NCBI GenBank assembly: GCA_008477525.1
Contig: SPDT01000005.1
Coordinates: forward strand, 1,612,001 to 1,676,000
DNA from: Hypomyces perniciosus
Lineage: Eukaryota; Ascomycota; Sordariomycetes; Hypocreales; Hypocreaceae
Direction of reading: 5' to 3'
Length of the DNA stretch: 64,000 nucleotides
Notes under the pieces: model-generated
Told to the model about the DNA's origin: nothing
Database searches by the model: none
What the model saw: only the letters and a program-made list of their open reading frames with translations
Part shown: in pieces, positions 23,499-33,095 of the stretch
How positions within the stretch are numbered: the stretch's first letter is position 1
Layout: each line of letters opens with the position of its first letter
Made by a program: the position numbers and the translations under genes

Positions 23499-25503
23499 AT
23501 GAACTCGAGCTACACTCCGCTCGACATGTCTCAACAGGTGCCCATCGGGGGCTCTGGCTATCATCCTTCATTGCCTCCTCCTAGCTCAGGCTCCGGCCCA
23601 GGCTCAATACATCATCACCCACCATACCAACATCACCAACTGCTGCCGCCGCCGCTGCAACATCAGCAGCCACCATCGCATCATATACATACCAACCCAC
23701 ATACTCAGGGTCAAGCCCAAGTTCAAACTCATCCGCACCCGCACCCTCACCAGCTTCCGCACCAACATCCCAGTCAAAGCCACCACCATCAGCAACACCA
23801 AGCGCAGGAACAACAGCAGCAACAGAATCCACATCAGAATCAGCTCCCGCATCCACAACATCCTCAGCCTCATCCGAATTCACATCACCAACCGCACCAA
23901 CTCCCTCATCCACATCATCTTTCTCATCCACCTCCGCCTCAACCGCCTCATCTCTCCCAGCTTCAACATCAGCATCAACATCAACACCAACATCAACAGC
24001 AGCACATTCCTCCATCTGCATCCCATACTCAACCGCCATCCGCGGGGCATCACCCCAGACCACGGGAGTCCTCGATAGCTCCCACCTTTGGGACTTTGCT
24101 CCATCCAGAGCAACCCAGCGGCGCCTCCAAAACGCTCGTTCCATTTTCCAAAGTAGACGAAGCTGCAGGCCGCAAGTATCAGTTAGTTACCCTCACAGGC
24201 CTTGTTATCGCTATAGTGGTCGGCCCTCGGCTAACTTATCCTGTTAGACTCGATGTGGTCCAGCAGCCTCGACGCGCCCGCATGTGTGGCTTTGGTGATA
24301 AGGTAACTGACCTTTCCTCTCCATCACATCCTTCAGATCTTCGCCTAACAAGCCTCCAGGACCGACGACCAATCACCCCACCACCATGTGTCCGTCTTAT
24401 CATCACCGACATAATCACGGGAAAGGAAATCGACTGCAAGTACGTTTATTATGCTACGGTTCCTTTTCATTCAACGCCTCAGCCATCGTGATCTAATTAA
24501 CCTCCATTAGCGACATTGACCACACCATGTTTGTTCTAAACGTCGATCTCTGGAACGAGGATGGCACGAGAGAAGTCAACTTGGTCCGCTCATCTACAAA
24601 TAGTCCTTCTATTTCCGCTACGACACCTTATTCTTATCCATCACTCGGTGGGGGTGACACGGCCCCTACCCCATACGGTCAACATGTTCTTCCACCGGGT
24701 CGTGACCCCTCGTATAATCCGCCACAGGCTATTAGCTTCACTCAGGACTATCCGGTTCCGTCTGGTTATAGCCAATGTGTGTATACTCTCCCGTGACCCT
24801 TTGGCAATCTTGAAGCAATCTGAAGTGGCTGACAAGTGACAATAGCTTCCGCGTCATATCCACCTAATGGCAACTACGGCCCCCCAACCCAATATTTCCC
24901 GCAGCATCAGGCGTACCGTCCTGAGGCAAATGTTCCTTCACTTCCATCACAAGCCATATCACCTTTTAGTAGAAATGGTGCTCCAACTCCGGGGGGCTAT
25001 GGGCAAGACCAGGGCTCGTTGACGAGGATGGCAATGGTAGGTGGGCAGCCACAGGGCATGTTTACCCGAAACCTCATTGGCAGCCTAGCTGCAAGCGCAT
25101 TTCGCCTAAGTGATACGTTGGATCAAATTGGCATCTGGTTTGTTTTGCAGGATCTCAGTGTGCGGACCGAAGGCCCTTTCCGGTAGGTCGTCGTCAAAAT
25201 CGTATGACGAGGAGCGTGAGAAAGCTAACAGCTAGAAACAGTCTTCGATTCTCGTTTGTTAACGTTGGTCCACGTAGCGGTGTTTCACGAGACGCAAATG
25301 GCCTCAAGGTAAACACTGGAAGGGCACCGATATTGGCATCCTGTTTCAGTGATGTGTTCAACGTCTATTCAGCCAAGAAGTTCCCCGGGGTGTGCGAAAG
25401 TACACCATTGAGCAAGACGTTCGCAACCCAGGGCATCAAGATCCCAATCCGCAAGGATGCAAATATCAAGGGGGGAGACGCAGAAGACGACTATGGAGAT
25501 TAA
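23499..25503 (+). CDS. velB: Velvet-domain regulator VelB
   Basis: Fungal regulator that pairs with VeA (and VosA) and links development to secondary metabolism. Six exons: 23499-24181, 24248-24302, 24360-24439, 24511-24776, 24846-25182 and 25242-25503, phases all consistent, 560 residues. The velvet domain starts at about residue 222 with KYQLDVVQQPRRARMCGFGD. It continues with RRPITPPPCVRLIITD and DIDHTMFVLNVDLWNEDG. It is interrupted by a Pro/Ser/Tyr-rich insert of about 130 residues, then resumes at FTRNLIGSLAASAFRL, IGIWFVLQDLSVRTEGPFR and SDVFNVYSAKKFPGV. The split velvet domain is typical of VelB. Unusually, residues about 30-185 are an extreme His/Gln/Pro tract. Homology predicts nuclear and cytoplasmic shuttling. 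Confidence 0.95.
23610..24010 (+). repeat. CAN-trinucleotide-rich tract encoding a His/Gln/Pro-rich region of VelB
   Basis: A long stretch of cat, cac, caa and cag codons mixed with cca/ccg. It produces a His/Gln/Pro low-complexity region and, in the opposite frames, long spurious open frames. Such tracts often vary in length between isolates. Confidence 0.85.
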
Positions 25504-26545
25504 GTGCCCATGACTCTGGTTTTCTAGATTCAGATGTTCATAAGCAAATGGCTCGTTATTGGGATAGCGCAGCCGTCCGTTACCTAACTACAACGGACTG
25601 GTGACCCTGAGCCCCTATGGTTGAGACCTGGCGCAAGTCACGAACCAACGGCCCTCGACACCTTTGAGATGGATTAAAGGACTTCTGGGGCTCAACGGCG
25701 CGGAGGTTGCTCCTTCCAGTCTTGCCAACAGCATGGTTATTCTGGGTTGGCAGGATTGAAGGGGGTAGTTAGGAGACAATAGTTTTGGATATCTTTCTGA
25801 ATATCCCGGTCACAAATCAGATTACAGAGGAATGCTGCAAGCCGGGGGAATTGGAAAGCTAGGGGCCAGTCCACGGAAGCGAGATGGAAATTTGTGGAAG
25901 ACTCCAACCCCCTGACAGACAACTCGATGCCTATCGGTCAGAGGGTTTCGCCAATGGGTGAAAGCACTGCAGCTATCTACAAAGCTAGATATTCAATCTG
26001 CGAATATATGCCAGCTAGTACCACAATTGGTTAAAATCAACAGCCATCAGTTAGCTCTTAGAGGTAACTTGTCATCCATCGCGGATAACTGGGTTTAGTA
26101 ACCTTCCTCATGAAGAAAGTATAGTACTAGTAGTATTTAGTAGTTTTGCAACCTGCCTAGTACCTCATTTTACCTTGTGTTACAGTGTAGTAGTAGTCCG
26201 ATCTCAAGTAGTATTGTCTTTATTGAATCAATCAACTTTCGATCGAAGTGGGGCAACTATCCACGATCTAAATAGGCACAGGGTACTTCGTACTTCGTAC
26301 CACCAGCATGACCTCGTACTTCGTACTCGTCTGCGATCGACTTGGCATCTAGGATATTCTCTTCTGTCGCCTTCTGTCCTCAGCGACTGCCTCACAAGGT
26401 TTCCAGGGAAGTCCTGGGTCCTGCGATACTAAAGCCTGAATTGACGCCCCTCGAACGACCCCCCCTTCGTCCCGCCGCAATAGCCGTACTTTCGATCAGT
26501 GTCGCAAACCACTGGGACCCCTCCAAAGTCGTAGAGCACCAACCC
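25504..26545. other. Spacer between velB and the DUF3602 gene
   Basis: About 1 kb without a supported gene. The left part is velB 3' sequence. The right part has short-palindrome clusters at 26125-26145 and 26283-26330, where tacttcgtac occurs three times, and it serves as upstream region of the next gene. Confidence 0.5.
26283..26330. repeat. Cluster of tacttcgtac palindromes
   Basis: Three copies of gtacttcgtac in 48 bp, part of the dispersed spacer motif family of this window. Confidence 0.8.
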
Positions 26546-27031
26546 ATGGCTTCTCAACTTGCGTCTCATGGCCGCGGCGGCGCTGGTAACATGGCCGACA
26601 CCACCCAGTCGCCGAAGCTGAAGCCATCAGATCTCGAGACCCCATTGCTCAAGACAGCTGTCGTCACAACGGGCCGGGGAGGCACTGGCAACATGGCCAA
26701 GAATAAAGACCCTCACGAGACTCGTCTGCGCCAGGACGTCAAAGCGTAAGAATGAGGCGCAGATTCTCCCCAGTGGTAGAAATGCGTTCTGACTTGACTG
26801 TTTCCCAGTGTTCCACGACGATTCAGCTCCGGGGCCCAGCACGCGGGACGTGGTGGCGCCGGCAACGTGTTCGTGACTAATGAGGAGGAGCCCGAGCTGA
26901 CACGACTACATAGCTGCGAGCAAGCCATCGATGACAGCACTGAGAGGACTGAGAGGACTGATAAGGCTGACAAGAACGACAAGACCGATGCTACAAAGAA
27001 GAAGACTTGGCTGTTTGGGAAGAAGGCATAG
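26546..27031 (+). CDS. DUF3602 / PAR32-like GRGGAGN-repeat protein
   Basis: Two exons, 26546-26745 and 26809-27031, joined in phase 2 (donor gtaaga, acceptor cccag), 140 residues. Three copies of a Gly-rich motif are visible: GRGGAGNMA, GRGGTGNMA and GRGGAGNVF. This repeated motif defines the DUF3602 family, which includes yeast Par32, a TORC1-linked regulator of ammonium transporters. The rest is polar and charged, with a Thr/Asp/Lys-rich tail ending KKKTWLFGKKA, so a disordered soluble protein is likely. Start chosen at the first ATG before the first motif (MASQLASHGRGG). The role in this organism is inferred from family only. Confidence 0.85.
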
Positions 27032-27319
27032 TTGCGTAAGGTTTCTTATCCTTATGGATATTTGGATGTGAATGTTTGAAAATGGGATAGGGAAGCGTGC
27101 GATTTGGCCCTTGGGCTATCTATATGGCGTTGTGTGCTTTGTTACTTGGGGCGCGGTCAATGCTTGGGGGATCAATGAGAGACGACATCTAGGTAGGTAG
27201 GTATGGAAAATCTGGCGTCGTCATGTATAACCCACGGAATGGGATATTTTTGTTTCTAGATACCAGCATTCGATGCATTTTTGTGCTTTACGACTTTTAC
27301 TTTTCATCTACCTGAAAGC

Positions 27320-28654
27320 CTAAGACTTGGTCAAACGGTGGATTTCTTCAAAGAAGAACCTCAGGTTATCTGGGTTAACACCAGGAGTTATACCTAAATC
27401 TCGTTAGCCAGTAGTTCATATCGCAAACCCAATGATAGCTCACCATGGCCCAAGTTCGCAATCCAACCCTTCTTTTCGATCCAGAAACCATTCACCATTT
27501 CTTTCACAGCCTCGGTAATCGCAGCCTTGGAACCATAGAGAACCCCGGGATCCGCATTGCCCTGGAAAACAACGTTCCGTGTCCCTCGGATGCGAACAGC
27601 TTCGGTAGGATCCTGCAGCCAGTCCATGCCAACCACGTTGAATCCCAAGTCACACACGGAGTCAAGGGCATACCAAGCGCCCTTGGGGAAGACCGTCATC
27701 GGCACCTTTCCGAGGCCCATGCTTTGCAACTTCTCTGGAAGCTTTTGGGCAATGTGTGCCAGGTAAGGCTCAGAGAATTGCTTGAATGATGTAGGCGACA
27801 GCTCCCCAGCCCATGAGTCAAACACCATGACCAACTGCGGCCACTATTGTCAGCTACTTTTTCCACAAACCGGATAATGGTCAGTTCCCTGAGAGCATAC
27901 CTGTGCTCCTGCTTTCACCTGCAAAGCCAGATGATCCACACAAATGTCAGCGATCTTGGCCAACAACTTCTTGGTTTCCTCTGGGTACTGGTAGATCCAC
28001 GTCTTAGTTTGGGCAAACAGCTTAGTGCCCCCTCCCTCAACCATATAGCAGAACAGGGTCCAAGGAGCGCCGCAGAAGCCAATGAGGGGCACACTTCCTG
28101 CCAACTTTTGCCTGGTGAGGGTTATGGCTTTGTACACATAGTCAAGCTCGGAGGCCACGTTGACCTCGCGTTGGAGCACTTGACTATATTGCTCATCGGA
28201 CGGGGTTTTGAGAGGATTCGGGAAGTGCGGTCCCTTTTTGTCCACCATCTCGACCACCATTCCCATAGCTTGCGGGATGACAAGGATGTCAGAAAAGATG
28301 ATGGCGGCGTCAAGCAGCCCTGCGAAGCGCTCGACGGGTTGTAATGTCAGCTCAGACGCCACCTCCGGGCTCCGGCAGCATTCAAAGAAGTCTCGCGAGC
28401 CCTTGGCCTCATGGTATTCGGGGAGATAGCGGCCCGCTGGATCTCAGTCAGCTTCTTGCAAGTGCGCGGACAAGGTCAATTCATCAACATCCGGCTTACC
28501 CTGGCGCATCACCCACATGGGTGGGCGTTCCACGACCTGACCTATCCATCACAAGCATTCTCAGCACAACAATCGAAAAAGCGCATATCTATAACCCACC
28601 CCATGCTGCCCGGAGCAGGAGATCGTTCTTCAATGGCTCGAAAGCATGCTCCAT
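27320..28654 (-). CDS. HEM12: Uroporphyrinogen decarboxylase (heme biosynthesis)
   Basis: Converts uroporphyrinogen III to coproporphyrinogen III in the cytosol. Five exons: 28654-28600, 28541-28500, 28436-27901, 27834-27444 and 27393-27320. Phases are consistent, giving 365 residues, the usual length. The start reads [20 protein letters not shown]. The family signature [16 protein letters not shown] spans exons 2-3, with the substrate-binding Arg residues. The second signature [18 protein letters not shown] is in exon 3, [10 protein letters not shown] is in exon 4 and [15 protein letters not shown] joins exons 4-5. The acceptor of intron 1 was placed at gatag because only that keeps the frame. 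Divergent from EMC6. Confidence 0.95.
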
Positions 28655-29035
28655 TGCGCTGGTCGAGGGGTTGTTTCGTTAGTGAAGTGCGTTTTGCGTA
28701 GGTCTATCGACAGAGGACAGAAACCCCCACCATCAATCTCATTCTTTTATACGAAGTACGGAGTGGTACAGAGCACAGAGTACGTACCTCTAGAGGCGGG
28801 ACTGTCGGCCCGCGCATGATTCCTCAGCCAGTACGAAGTACTCCGTACAGAGTACTAGGTACTCGTAATAGTAGTAGTACCTGTAAAACTATTAGTGCAT
28901 GTCGTCACCTCAACTTTCTCCGACATGCGATATCCAAGACCAGCAGCTCCAAGCCAGTGCTAATCAACGCGCCCTCAACTCCCGCCGTGCGCTCAATCCA
29001 CAACCTACGATTAGCTTCCGCGTCGTTCTCCAGCA
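28655..29035. other. Divergent promoter shared by HEM12 and EMC6
   Basis: 381 bp between two start codons pointing outward. It carries short palindromes at 28750-28795 and 28830-28885 (tacgaagtacggagt, gtacgaagtactccgtac). No other gene is seen. Confidence 0.6.
28830..28885. repeat. tacgaagtactccgtac palindrome cluster in the HEM12-EMC6 promoter
   Basis: Adjacent tacgaagta and ctccgta words plus agtagtagtacc sequence, the same family of motifs as in the other spacers. Confidence 0.8.
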
Positions 29036-29462
29036 ATGTTGTCCGAACAGGAATATCAGATTCATCCCATTGTCCAAGAGTCTGTCCTGCACAACTCTAA
29101 GGTGCGTGACATACCCAACCGTCCAGTGTCGCATCGTGGCTACTTGGCATCTAACCCATACCCTCTTCTAGACACTATCCAACCTACACAGCTTAACTGC
29201 GTCACTTTTCGGCGTCAGCGCTGGTATCCTTGGCCTCGAGTCGTACGATGGATTCTTGATCTACGTCGTCTTTTCCATCATTACCACCCTCCTCTTCTAC
29301 GTTATTCAGATAGCACCCGACTCTCTAGCCGAAGGTCGCTCTCTTTTCGACACCGGCCGCTATTACCGCAGTTCGTTGGAGCTCTGGGCAAGTGGGTTGT
29401 TCAGTGGCTTATCTGGGTTTATATTGACATGGACACTGTTTTATGGATTGGTAAGGGCATGA
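29036..29462 (+). CDS. EMC6: ER membrane protein complex subunit 6 (EMC6)
   Basis: Small multi-pass subunit of the ER membrane protein complex; it contributes to the membrane insertase core next to EMC3. Two exons, 29036-29101 and 29172-29462, phase 0, 118 residues. The conserved start is NPIVQESVLHN-like (here HPIVQESVLHNSK). It is followed across the splice by TLSNLHSLTASLFGVSAGIL and a second hydrophobic stretch, YVVFSIITTLLFYVI. SLFDTGRYYRSSLELW precedes the last membrane segment, GFILTWTLFYGLV. The splice (donor gtgcgt, acceptor ttctag) is fixed by the continuity of this sequence. Its partner subunit EMC5 is also in this window, at 4830-5305. Confidence 0.92.
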
Positions 29463-29646
29463 GGTCGCATACGTATTACGAAGTGGACCAGGCATTGCAA
29501 AGGCACTACGGAGCATGGGCTTCCAAATAAAAACAAGAGGTTCCCCTGATGTTGTGATAAAAATCCTATCTGAGCAGCCCCATCGCTGTCTTTGAACAGT
29601 AACATCGCTGGCTATCTCCATACAGCACGTTAAACCATGATGATTA

Positions 29647-32244
29647 TTAGTCTACAATCTCTGTAATCTTCCCGACATATCCTTCAAGACCTGACCTATC
29701 CTGGCTTCCTCCTTCCATGATTATAACCTGGGAACCCAATTCGACCCATTCACGATTATGGAGCAATTCCAGCGAGACCTCAATCTTAGCTTCTGCCAAA
29801 GGAGGTTCATTGGTGACCGAGTCTTCCATCTCTTCATTTAGGCTGAATATCTCTATTTCATCACTTGTAGTAATTTCAAGCGTGGCCTGCTGCCGAGGAG
29901 ACACACGAAGAATACGGGCTGCTGCCCTCACGCAGGCAATGAACACATTGACAAATGATCCCACAGACAAGGACTGGGCCGTGGCATCATTGAACGTTGC
30001 CGTAAAGCCGCTAGCAGCTTGAAGAGATATCCCTACATCGAGCATGTGCTTGGAAGGTATTGCGATGACCATACCTCTACGGATCCGGGGCATCTCGTCG
30101 TTTGTGCTCAACTTGCTCTGACCTGTCTCGATGACAAGGCCTATCGAGCCAGCCTGGCCAGCTTCTAGAGTTCGAACAGGTAACCGAAGGTTGCGAATGC
30201 TGACAATCCGCGCATTATGCCACTCGCCCACAATCGTAGATGCTGACACGGCATTCTTCATGGCTATGCGGGCAAGTTCTGCCGATGACGGGTGTGAAAT
30301 GGACAGGCCGTAGCCGCCAGGCGATGGCCTGTCTTCCGGGGCTAAGCCGCGAGAATCGTCGTCATCGGGGGGGAATGGCCCTACCACAATTGTGTCCCCG
30401 ACAGAGAAGCTACCGAAACGAACATGGCCGGATACAACAATACCTCGGTGGGCTCTTTGTTCAAAGTCCCCGGTTGAGGCTCCATATGGAGTCGGTAGGG
30501 CGAATGTGTCATCAATATGGAACAGGCACTTTGGTTGTTCCGGGTTCAGGGCCATTCCGATATAGTCGCGGGATGTCGGAGCTGGAGGTATGGGCAAGCC
30601 CCCCAAAAGAGCATGAATAAGGCCAATGCCGGTACCCTTCAGAGCGCTCGTGAGCACAATTGGAACATACTTCGTCAAGCTTCCGCTTTCAGATATCATC
30701 TCGATGACAGTCTGCACCTTATCGTAATCTTCTTGTGGTATTTCTTCTAGTTGATCATGTTGACGTTGATCGGGTTGAAGAATTTTTGGTATGCGACCAG
30801 CATCCTTTATGGCAGCTAGAATTTTGACCATGTTTTTTTGCAAGCTCACCTTGGATGCAAGATCCAACTTGGTAATGACAACAGCCATTGGCACGTTCAA
30901 TTTGAGTGACAGGGTGAGATGAGCTTTGACGAGATCAATGCTGCCGACATCATTAGGCGAAATTATACCATAACCGCTTGAAAACACCTCTGCGTCATCC
31001 GCAGCAATGCAAAGAATACTCCAGTGCGGTGCCCAGTTCATCAGCCCACGCAGAACAGTGCGCCGGTATCTCGGATGGCCACCAGAGTCAGACACAAACA
31101 CGAGTCTCCCCTTTTCAGAGTAGTCATGGATGTCAATCCAGGACTCGATATTGCCATGAGAAAAATTCAGAATGGTCGTTTCCTTGTATCCAATGAGCTC
31201 CTGGGCAATTGAACTGGTTACACCGGAAGCCATTTCGTGGCGATGCCTCAGAAGGCTTAGACGGCTTTTCCCTCTACCATTGTCCAGCGTGCCGGTGGAT
31301 AGGGTTCCCAATAAGCTCGACTTGCCAGAGGTTGTAGGGCCTGTCAACGTCACCCGCAGCTGTGGTGTTGTAGAGCTTCCACGGCTTGGTGTTGCAACTG
31401 GTGCAGAGGACTGAGGGGCCGTTGTGCCTATGGACTCGTCGTGATTCCCTCTATTATGAGGAGAATGGTCTCGCAGTCCGAGGTTTGGTTTTACCAGGGC
31501 TTCACCTACCCACAGCTTCCCCTGTCTTGAAACCTGAGCTGGGCTCGATGCAGCGTTATCAATCAGCTCCGCCGTTTCGATCCATTCGCACTCTCCCACA
31601 ATCACCATACGAACGACATCAACACAACACCCAAGGCTTGCAGCCATGACCCTCAGCGTAGCAATGCTTTCATCCATCTCATCTTTGGTGAGTCCGACGA
31701 GGGTTCCGTCATCAGATACGCCAATCTCATACAGTGCTCCCCTCGACTCCTCGAGTCCCGGAACAAGGTTTCCAAACTGGACCGCTGATTTAAGGTCTAC
31801 ACTGTCATCTGGTAACTTGGGAATTGTCAATTCCCTTGAGCTCGAAGCATGATACGGAGACGACTGTTGCAAGCGCCAAAGCAACTGGGTGGTCAGATGC
31901 TGAAGTCGTTGCTGGCGCGGTTGATTTGACGCTGCGGGAGCAGAAGCTGGGACCGGGGTGTCCCCCATCTGAGGCTGGTTATTTCTGCCGTCCTGGCCGA
32001 TAGTACTCATATGGCTATATGTTCGTCTTGGTCGCAGCAGCAGGTGGAGTTTGTACTCAGTCGGGCCATTTTGGGGCTCTGCTTGCAGCTTTGTAACCCC
32101 GTACTCGGACAGCAAGCCAGGCTGCGCTTTAATCGTCACAGGAGTCAAACAGTCCTTGGAACTTAAGCCAGCTGAGTCGTCGGGAAAAATCCATGGAGAT
32201 GACACCCTCGGAGGGTCGGGATCGTAGGTAAATACAGAAGCCAT
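29647..32244 (-). CDS. GTPBP1/2-like translational GTPase
   Basis: Intronless, 865 residues. An elongation-factor-like GTP-binding domain spans about residues 290-560. It has a P-loop TLTGPTTSGKSSLLG (G1), SDSGGHPRYRRT in place of the usual DTPGH (G3), ITKLDL (G4) and TSALKGTGI (G5). Beta-barrel domains follow, including VVSGHVRFGSFSVGDTIVVG, as in EF-Tu-type domain 2. The first 290 residues are less ordered, with a conserved-looking block LYEIGVSDDGTLVGLTKDEM. This layout matches the GTPBP1/GTPBP2 family, implicated in ribosome-linked quality control and RNA decay. The divergent G3 sequence is also seen in that family. The substrate is unknown. The gene is divergent from SEC9. Confidence 0.82.
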   Translation of the reverse strand: MASVFTYDPDPPRVSSPWIFPDDSAGLSSKDCLTPVTIKAQPGLLSEYGVTKLQAEPQNGPTEYKLHLLLRPRRTYSHMSTIGQDGRNNQPQMGDTPVPASAPAASNQPRQQRLQHLTTQLLWRLQQSSPYHASSSRELTIPKLPDDSVDLKSAVQFGNLVPGLEESRGALYEIGVSDDGTLVGLTKDEMDESIATLRVMAASLGCCVDVVRMVIVGECEWIETAELIDNAASSPAQVSRQGKLWVGEALVKPNLGLRDHSPHNRGNHDESIGTTAPQSSAPVATPSRGSSTTPQLRVTLTGPTTSGKSSLLGTLSTGTLDNGRGKSRLSLLRHRHEMASGVTSSIAQELIGYKETTILNFSHGNIESWIDIHDYSEKGRLVFVSDSGGHPRYRRTVLRGLMNWAPHWSILCIAADDAEVFSSGYGIISPNDVGSIDLVKAHLTLSLKLNVPMAVVITKLDLASKVSLQKNMVKILAAIKDAGRIPKILQPDQRQHDQLEEIPQEDYDKVQTVIEMISESGSLTKYVPIVLTSALKGTGIGLIHALLGGLPIPPAPTSRDYIGMALNPEQPKCLFHIDDTFALPTPYGASTGDFEQRAHRGIVVSGHVRFGSFSVGDTIVVGPFPPDDDDSRGLAPEDRPSPGGYGLSISHPSSAELARIAMKNAVSASTIVGEWHNARIVSIRNLRLPVRTLEAGQAGSIGLVIETGQSKLSTNDEMPRIRRGMVIAIPSKHMLDVGISLQAASGFTATFNDATAQSLSVGSFVNVFIACVRAAARILRVSPRQQATLEITTSDEIEIFSLNEEMEDSVTNEPPLAEAKIEVSLELLHNREWVELGSQVIIMEGGSQDRSGLEGYVGKITEIVD

Positions 32245-33095
32245 AGTAAGATGATAGAAGAGGATCGGGGTGTTCAGGTTATTACTATTGGTGAGGAATA
32301 TACTGCTATAATGTTGATTCCAAGAAAATGCATCTGTTCCCGGGGTATCATTGTGATGAATGATTGGCGTAATGAGAGAGGCCAGTATGGGGCGACGGGC
32401 GGCTTGTCCGTTGATTGTGATTAAATGAGCCTATCGTTGGTACAGCGCTGCTGAGCTGTGACTCAGCGAATAGGTTGAGTTAAACAAGAAAAGAGGTTTT
32501 ATGTATGAGGAGGTTTGATCGATGATTGCGACCATTAGCGTCAAACAGTCAGCACGATTATTGACGCATCGGGCAGGACCGACTCCCGATGACTCTTAAT
32601 GGAGAGTCGCATACAACACTTTCACCGACTGGAGGAGAATGATGATGAGTGTCAAGTTTGGCGTGTACTTCGTACTGGGGGCTTGCATTCGCACAGTACT
32701 CTTATCTTAGCCCGACTGGCGACGCGCGACATCAGGGGATGTCCTTCGAACCAAATCAATGGATATCTCAGCTGAAGGGCTGAGTACTATTGGTACACCG
32801 CAGGTTGTCGGAGCACAGTGTGTGAGGGCGGTGGCTGGAGCAATTGCCCCACACGGTACCTGGTACTAGGCAGTGCCTTGTACCTGTACCAACAACGAAG
32901 TACTACTTCATACAGAGTACAGATCTCCCCGTGCCTATTAATAGATACTATCAGCCATTGAAACGCTATGAGTAGCAGGTTGGGCCTTGCCACACTTCTA
33001 TGTTCCTCCCTCTACGAAGTACTACTAAGGCATAACTCCCAACTCCTTTCACATCATTATCATCTACCAATTCTTGTTTTCCACTGCAGTGCACA
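32245..33095. other. Divergent spacer between the GTPase gene and SEC9
   Basis: No gene. A TGACTCA site (32459-32465) sits in an inverted gctgag..ctcagc context about 215 bp upstream of the GTPase start; it could bind a Gcn4/CPC1-type factor. Short palindromes (gtacttcgtac, tacgaagtactac) lie at 32664-32675, 32895-32930 and 33013-33028. Confidence 0.5.
32459..32465. promoter_or_regulatory. Possible Gcn4/CPC1-type TGACTCA site
   Basis: Exact TGACTCA about 215 bp upstream of the GTPase start and about 630 bp upstream of SEC9. The motif is short and can occur by chance. Confidence 0.3.

Noticed and set aside
23581..24144. 187-codon minus-strand frame rich in Val/Asp/Ala opposite velB
   Set aside because: It is the shadow of the CAN-repeat tract in VelB exon 1.
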